Source: Archegozetes longisetosus (Eukaryota; Arthropoda; Arachnida; Sarcoptiformes; Trhypochthoniidae). From it: a DNA stretch of 64,000 nt. Made by a program: the position numbers and the translations under genes. The stretch's first letter is position 1. Every line of letters starts with the position of its first letter. Shown piece after piece: positions 61,826-64,000 of this stretch. Where the stretch lies: positions 6,479,129 to 6,543,128 of the forward strand of contig JAEMBT020000007.1 of the NCBI GenBank assembly GCA_018873245.2, in the 5' to 3' direction. The notes below the pieces were generated by a model that made no database searches, was not told the DNA's origin, and was given only the letters and a program-made list of their open reading frames with translations.

Positions 61826-64000
61826 CTGATAAATCAAAAATACGCATTTAATTAATTCTATTGACTTTAAGCACTCTTCTTTCTAATAATTTCATAAGTA
61901 TCTTTCTCATTCAAATAAAAACTAATGTTTTAGTTACCAAACATGTTTTGGCTTTTAATCAACTCCGAGGTTCAGTGCTATGAAGTCCTATTTGTAATGC
62001 TATTTCAGTTACGGATAACTCTATAGCACTGACTCGATCAAGTCAATTATCTTTTTATAGTATCTTCAGAAATTATACGGAACTTTACGATTGAATCAAA
62101 GATAAAGACATGGAAAAAGACTTAATATGTTGATAAGCTGCTAAACTAGACTTGAGCAAATACATAAAGAAATTTATGCTTCCAACTACTATTCATTATT
62201 TAATTAAATTTTATCAGAGAAGCTTTTGTTGTGCCCAATCACCTCATCGTATTGTTCTTGTTGATCAACTGAGTTACTTTTTAGATTTAGTGATTGCTTT
62301 CAATTAGAATTTGAAAGCGAGGTCTTCATTTAGAAAAGTTAGGCTAATCGATAGAGGACATAATTGATTTTTCAATTGGGAAGTCAGATAACTCGTGCGA
62401 AATGAGTCGATTCTCAAGCTTCTCCTAATCTTTAATTGACATTCGTTTGAATTCATTGTTTTGCGAGAATAGTCATTAATAAAATAGTTGAAGAGGAAAA
62501 CACACTCTCAGACCTCATAAACAGTATATCGAAGTGATACTGAAGGAATCCATAAATCCTATATCTCATGGGCTTCAAGATTACGTGTTTGAAAGTGTAT
62601 TTGATTTATGAAAATAATTCAATGTTCGGCGTAGAAGTTTAGAAAAGCTGACACTAACTCTTATCAAACAAAAATATCTGCAATTTTAGTGTTCGATTCC
62701 TATTTTATAAAACATTAATCAGAAAAATGTGTTACTCTCTATTCTGTTCTGATTGCTATATTTGTTGTTTTGTTTATCCAATCATTTTTAAACTCAACGA
62801 TACTTTATTTCGATCGGCGGTCAATAAGAAGCAGCGTATGAAGGGACTAGCAATGCCTTAACATGAGCTAAGTTAAACTCAGTTGGTGTATACAGAAATG
62901 AGAATTGCTTCAACTTATATAAATGCATTGATAGCACGTGTAATCAATTTGGTAGTTTAGACTGTATAGGCCCTATAGCTGTCCTATTCCTATTCTTCCA
63001 ATAAAGTGAAATTTTCTAAAGCGCAAACTTTACTAAACTTCAAAAGCTTCAAAGTAAACGATATTTTTCTTTTACTGAAAATTCTATTCATTTAAGGATA
63101 AAATTACTAAAAGCATGACTTTGTGTTTTGTTTGAACCATTTATTAAGTTTAAATATGTTTTGATGATAAAAATTATATTTAAACTCAAGTGGGATAATG
63201 CATCTAATAGAAGAGCGAATAAAAGTCAAACAAATAGTATTCAATTCAAAATTGTAATGTTAATCTTTTCAGTCGTTTATTAGATCAATTTTCCAAACAA
63301 CCTCTGAATATATTCGATAAATAATAAATATTTTCCATTCCTTCAACAAAAGACTAAACTCAATGAGGAGTCATTTATGTGGTTGAAATTCTGTACAATA
63401 AAATATTAATGAAAGCAGTACTAATAAGGAATTGTAAGAATTTTGCCATTCGTTGACAATTCTACCATGAATTTCAATATTGTGTACAATAGATTATTGC
63501 GATTGCATTATTTGTCAACAATGAAATACTTGAAGTAGCTCTGCTCAATAGCTCTGCAAAATTCAATATGTTTCGCGTTTTTCGAGTTAGATTTATTCAT
63601 CTAAAGTTGACTACTTTCCATATTTGAAATTATTTTCAAGTTGATCTTTATGAATATGAATACTTTTCATAGCTTTAAAACTCGCAATTTGAAGGTTTTT
63701 CAAAACTGAAAGCTAAATAAAAACTAGTCCGACATAAAACTAAGGCTATTTTCATATGCATAATGAGTTAACTACGATAAGTTTTGAAGCTGACAAATAA
63801 TTTGCACATAAATGAATGGAAAAAGTAAGATAAAAGAATAAGGGGAGAAACACGAGGCTGAGATGAGTTGTTATAACTTATGAGTCAGAAATGTGTCCTT
63901 CAGTAATGCGATTGATTTATCGCAGGAAAGCCAATATTACTCGCCTTCACTTTTATACTAACCATACATAAGCTCTTGAGCATTCCGCTCAACTTACAAT
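61826..64000. other. Right-edge stretch, probably phosphatase intron
   Basis: Contains hairpin copy C (61963-62042) and no recognised exon. A consensus minus-strand donor (GTAAGT, 63992-63997) lies three bases inside the right edge and could close the preceding DUSP exon, but too little is visible. A TATAAAAG on the minus strand at 63950-63957 has no coding exon downstream that I can identify. Confidence 0.3.
61963..62042 (-). mobile_element. 80-bp hairpin element, copy C
   Basis: In reverse orientation to copies A and B: GTTCAGTGCTATGAAGTCC on one arm and CTATAGCACTGACTCGAT on the other, with the core TTTGTAATGCTATTTCAG. Same family as 38172 and 39828. Confidence 0.6.

Noticed and set aside
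62690-62705. GTTCGATTCC, resembling a tRNA T-arm
   Set aside because: No matching A box, acceptor stem or anticodon arm around it.

Overview
The window is strongly AT-rich nuclear DNA from an animal, most likely an arthropod and possibly a mite or other chelicerate. The reasons are spliced genes with GT-AG introns (some only 66-103 bp), arthropod-type gene content (transglutaminase, CIDE-N protein, short Pax1/9 gene), TATA promoters, and a short run of the arthropod telomere motif TTAGG. Genes are sparse: about ten can be supported in 64 kb, and most of the rest is non-coding DNA with small mobile elements. No CRISPR array, tRNA, rRNA, virus-like or LTR element was recognised.

Layout, left to right. 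(1) 66-349, minus: CIDE-N exon of a DFF/Drep-like protein, cut by the left edge. (2) 1623-2685, plus: PEX14, convergent with (3) 3149-5130, minus: a signal-peptide-bearing, C-terminally membrane-anchored cholinesterase-like protein whose catalytic serine and oxyanion hole are both replaced. (4) 5.2-15.4 kb: non-coding, with an inverted repeat split by a Tc1/mariner element and other small elements. (5) 15434-16609, minus: a divergent DXO/RAI1-family protein that has lost most active-site residues. (6) 17104-18176: a hAT-type element with a perfect 8-bp target duplication. (7) 18.67-22.0 kb: a lineage-specific coiled-coil gene (21367-22014), a decayed paralogue, and a 5'-truncated LINE abutting that paralogue. 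(8) 25675-27702, minus: a short Pax1/9 (Pox meso-like) gene ending in an eh1/octapeptide motif. (9) 29992-35333, minus: a nine-exon transglutaminase with an apparent one-base homopolymer defect. (10) 36-48 kb: mostly non-coding, with one terminal exon of an unknown gene at 43343. (11) 47967-48919, minus: EMC8/9. (12) 52369-61825, minus: the 3' part of a DUSP22/15-type phosphatase spread over long introns, with its 5' exons not found.

The genes serve unrelated cell functions (peroxisome import, ER membrane insertion, RNA 5'-end handling, phosphatase signalling, patterning, protein cross-linking) and do not form a pathway. The most notable features are two enzyme families with degraded catalytic sites (esterase and DXO), the minimal Pax1/9 protein, and several short terminal-inverted-repeat element families whose target duplications can be read directly.
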